This document shows, piece by piece, positions 50,281 through 52,255 of a DNA stretch of 52,255 bases (position 1 is the first letter of the stretch; each line of letters opens with the position of its first letter). The DNA comes from an archaeon. Lineage in GTDB: Archaea > Asgardarchaeota > Hermodarchaeia > Hermodarchaeales > Hermodarchaeaceae. The stretch is taken from NCBI GenBank assembly GCA_016550425.1, contig JABXGS010000033.1, positions 1 through 52,255 on the forward strand, written 5' to 3'. Both the position numbers and the translations under genes were made by a program. The notes beneath the pieces were generated by a model that searched no databases, had not been told where the DNA came from, and saw only the letters and a list, made by a program, of their open reading frames with translations.

Positions 50281-51999
50281 TTATTCTGATATTTCTTCTC
50301 GAAGGCTTAAGAGAATCCGATCCATCCGACTTACTGATTTATCTCGCCGTTTTTGCAAATCCTTTTGTAATTTCCGATACACGGAAGCTGTGATGCGCTT
50401 CTGTCGATATCTTTGTTCTAGGGCATGAAGAGCTTCAATTGAACTTACACGTTCAGCTTCTAAAAGTTCAAGTTGACGAACGCTTGACTCGTATTTTCCA
50501 CCTGCCTCAATCAATGGTTGACTTCTTCCCGTTAGGTCCCTATCAAGGGTTCGCAACTTCCTTTCGAAATTCTTCTTCTCCTTTCGATATCTGGGCTTAG
50601 AGATTTTACCCTGAAGCATAGTTTGTTCTAAACGTTCGGTCTGGAGCAAGAGAGCAATTTTCTCTCCATATAATGCGCAGAATTCACTTAGAATTGCTGG
50701 ATCTACATCTGCAACGACTGCACTGATTTCCTCTTCTTCACGGAAGTAGGAAATTCGCCTAACTGCGATATAACCTAAGCAGAAAAGGGCAACAATTAGA
50801 AAGAGAAGTAGGGGTCGAGCTAATGCTGGGGAAACTGGATATACATAGAATAATTGAGCTTGATTATTTGTAATCGAGGTGACATTTGAAGATGTAATTA
50901 AAATCAGATATTGACCAGTCGGGGCAATAGTTACTTGCGCTCCAAGAGGAATATCTTGAAGCCAACTTCCAACCGGAAGCAAGATTTCAGTTACCTGTTT
51001 TTCAATCCTAAAGGGGTATTCAAGATGTAATTGTAGATTGAGAAACAATCCTGTTTGCAATACAATCTGGCGTTGATCGAGGGGAATTCGGTAATCAAGA
51101 TGAATTGTGTAAATATCATCTTCTTGTAAATGGTATTGAAATGAAACATAAATCACTCCAGGATGGGTTGCATTGGCAGGTCTTCCAATTATACTGGATA
51201 AGTTCGCTACCGGATCATAAGTTCGGAGGAATTCACTTCCGGGTGGTAATGTTAGAGTAATGTTAGTCCATCTCTGTTCGGAATTTGAGAAATCAGGATT
51301 TGGGCTATCGACACGGAGAGAATGAACCTCGTGAACCTGAAGGTAACCCCATGGATCAACTGTTAGTGACCTGTGAAGTTCTACATAGGTAACTAAGGGT
51401 AGGAAATCGTTGGGCATAAAGTCCAGAACGACCGTCCTTTCAATATATGAAAATGAATGAACATTATCTCCTGACCAGAATTCCTGCGTTGCTGCTGTTA
51501 ATGCATAATGGTAGGTTAGTGTGGTTTCATACTCCTGAATGAAATAAGGACTAGTTGGTACAATTGAAAACACCAAAGTCGCGGTCGCGGAATTCTGTGA
51601 AGTTAATCCTTCAACTGCCATTTGAATAACATACGTCATGTCTTGATATGGCATAATTGGTTCAGGGAGAAATATTTCCCATCCTGAACTATTTGTACCT
51701 AGAAGCGGAACACGTTGATAATGAAGTTCTGTACCATTTACCGTTTCTGCCCGAAACTCCTTAACCTCATCTACCTTTGTAAGAGGGTATGCCGTAAACA
51801 CAGAAAATGCAGGTTCAGGTCCCGGGTTATAGACCGTGATAGTATCGGTGAAGAGAACCATGCCGTATTCTTCGAAATGGGCGTTTCTTTGAACATCTGT
51901 GATAACTAGCTGTGGATTGTCACCTGTGACTGGTGGCCCAAATGCAAAGACCATTGGTAAACACATTATCACAAGTAACAGCACTGCTCTAGTCTTCAC
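50281..51999 (-). CDS. Ribophorin I (Ost1)-like membrane protein
   Basis: The 572-residue protein starts at GTG 51999 with a signal peptide (KTRAVLLLVIMCLPMVFA), followed by about 390 residues of beta-rich ectodomain with TLTYHYALTAATQEF, FSYIERTVVLDF and ESP-like WGYLQVHEVHSLRVDSPNP. One membrane helix (ALARPLLLFLIVALFCLGYI) follows near residue 400, and then a charged coiled-coil tail of about 150 residues. Ectodomain, single helix and cytoplasmic tail in these proportions match eukaryotic ribophorin I, the substrate-handling subunit of oligosaccharyltransferase, which has relatives in Asgard archaea. By-eye similarity is modest, so other Asgard membrane proteins remain possible. Confidence 0.55.
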   Translation of the reverse strand: MKTRAVLLLVIMCLPMVFAFGPPVTGDNPQLVITDVQRNAHFEEYGMVLFTDTITVYNPGPEPAFSVFTAYPLTKVDEVKEFRAETVNGTELHYQRVPLLGTNSSGWEIFLPEPIMPYQDMTYVIQMAVEGLTSQNSATATLVFSIVPTSPYFIQEYETTLTYHYALTAATQEFWSGDNVHSFSYIERTVVLDFMPNDFLPLVTYVELHRSLTVDPWGYLQVHEVHSLRVDSPNPDFSNSEQRWTNITLTLPPGSEFLRTYDPVANLSSIIGRPANATHPGVIYVSFQYHLQEDDIYTIHLDYRIPLDQRQIVLQTGLFLNLQLHLEYPFRIEKQVTEILLPVGSWLQDIPLGAQVTIAPTGQYLILITSSNVTSITNNQAQLFYVYPVSPALARPLLLFLIVALFCLGYIAVRRISYFREEEEISAVVADVDPAILSEFCALYGEKIALLLQTERLEQTMLQGKISKPRYRKEKKNFERKLRTLDRDLTGRSQPLIEAGGKYESSVRQLELLEAERVSSIEALHALEQRYRQKRITASVYRKLQKDLQKRRDKSVSRMDRILLSLREEISE

Positions 52000-52045
52000 G
52001 AAAACACACACCGATATCAGGTTTCGATTTGTCGATTCCTTTAAC

Positions 52046-52054
52046 GTATTTAAG
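52046..52054 (-). promoter_or_regulatory. TATA box of the ribophorin I-like gene
   Basis: On the minus strand CTTAAATAC lies 47 bp before the GTG at 51999. It supports this start rather than the more upstream frame opening at 52095, which would place the TATA box inside the coding sequence. Confidence 0.55.
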
Positions 52055-52255
52055 CATTCTCTTATCAACAATAAAAAAAGAAAGTGCAACCACAAAATGG
52101 CTCTCTGAATTCAGATATTGGGCACCATGACTCGAGATTATTATCAAAAGAAGCCTATTCCAAGGGCTTCTTCCAAGATTTTGGGACAGTATCCTTCTTT
52201 CTAGCTGGAATTCCAAAAACAATGGATTTAGGGGGCACATCCTTTGTTACTACTG

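Noticed and set aside
1..52255. CRISPR array, insertion sequence or prophage
   Set aside because: No regularly spaced repeats, transposase, integrase or terminal repeats were seen.

Overview
The window is archaeal and most likely comes from an Asgard (Promethearchaeati) genome. It carries eukaryote-like archaeal information-processing genes (TFB, an Rpb8/RpoG-like RNA polymerase subunit, eS17, eS25, RFC small and large subunits, Orc1/Cdc6, RadB, an XPD-like helicase, an Sm-like protein, archaeosine TGT, EF-2 and a PAC2 chaperone). It also has features best known from Asgard lineages: an OSTC/DC2-like and a ribophorin I-like oligosaccharyltransferase subunit, an MglA/Arf-type small GTPase next to a roadblock protein, and an EF-2 lacking the diphthamide histidine. 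Assignment rests on gene content read by eye; no search was run.

Layout. 1-450: a replication origin with two inverted Orc1/Cdc6 origin recognition boxes flanking an AT-rich core, and a third partial box at about 0.8 kb. 0.45-9.1 kb: a winged-helix regulator, HypF, an HTH-CBS regulator, an Orc1/Cdc6-like ATPase with a ribbon-helix-helix partner, two unknown genes and an XPD-like helicase. Most intergenic gaps here carry an AT-rich palindromic repeat. 9.1-15.4 kb: RadB, CDP-archaeol synthase, OSTC-like protein, Orc1/Cdc6 with a small regulator, and RFC large and small. 15.4-26.4 kb: secreted Ig-like proteins, a PflX-type radical SAM protein, a LOG-family protein, EF-2, eS25 and a membrane protein. 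26.5-31.8 kb: a fumarate module (flavoprotein, iron-sulfur/CCG subunit and two-subunit class I fumarase). 31.8-34.2 kb: the GTPase/roadblock operon. 34.3-36.2 kb: tRNA-Leu, CdrS-like regulator and FtsZ. 36.3-40.8 kb: a Tad/Flp-like archaeal pilus locus. 40.8-50.2 kb: TFB, RpoG, Sm-like protein, archaeosine TGT, tRNA-Glu, eS17, a SerK/ParB-fold protein, PAC2, a membrane wHTH protein, a nucleoside phosphorylase and tRNA-Gln. 50.3-52.0 kb: the ribophorin I-like protein.

The most striking result is RNA splicing. The EF-2 reading frame is broken at a highly conserved point. Removing exactly 31 nt, bounded by a bulge-helix-bulge-type fold (GAGG/CCTC helix with two 3-nt bulges), restores the family sequence RGITIK in frame. 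All three tRNA genes also contain short introns: Leu in the D-loop, Glu in the T-loop, and Gln both in the D-loop and at 37/38. Each has a matching bulge-helix-bulge fold, so this organism appears to use the tRNA splicing endonuclease widely, including on a translation-factor mRNA.

Several genes lack a normal start codon although their reading frame continues upstream (LOG-family gene, a Tad membrane protein, a membrane protein near 42.5 kb). These are flagged as non-AUG starts, frameshifts or sequence errors. No CRISPR array, rRNA, transposase or intein was seen.
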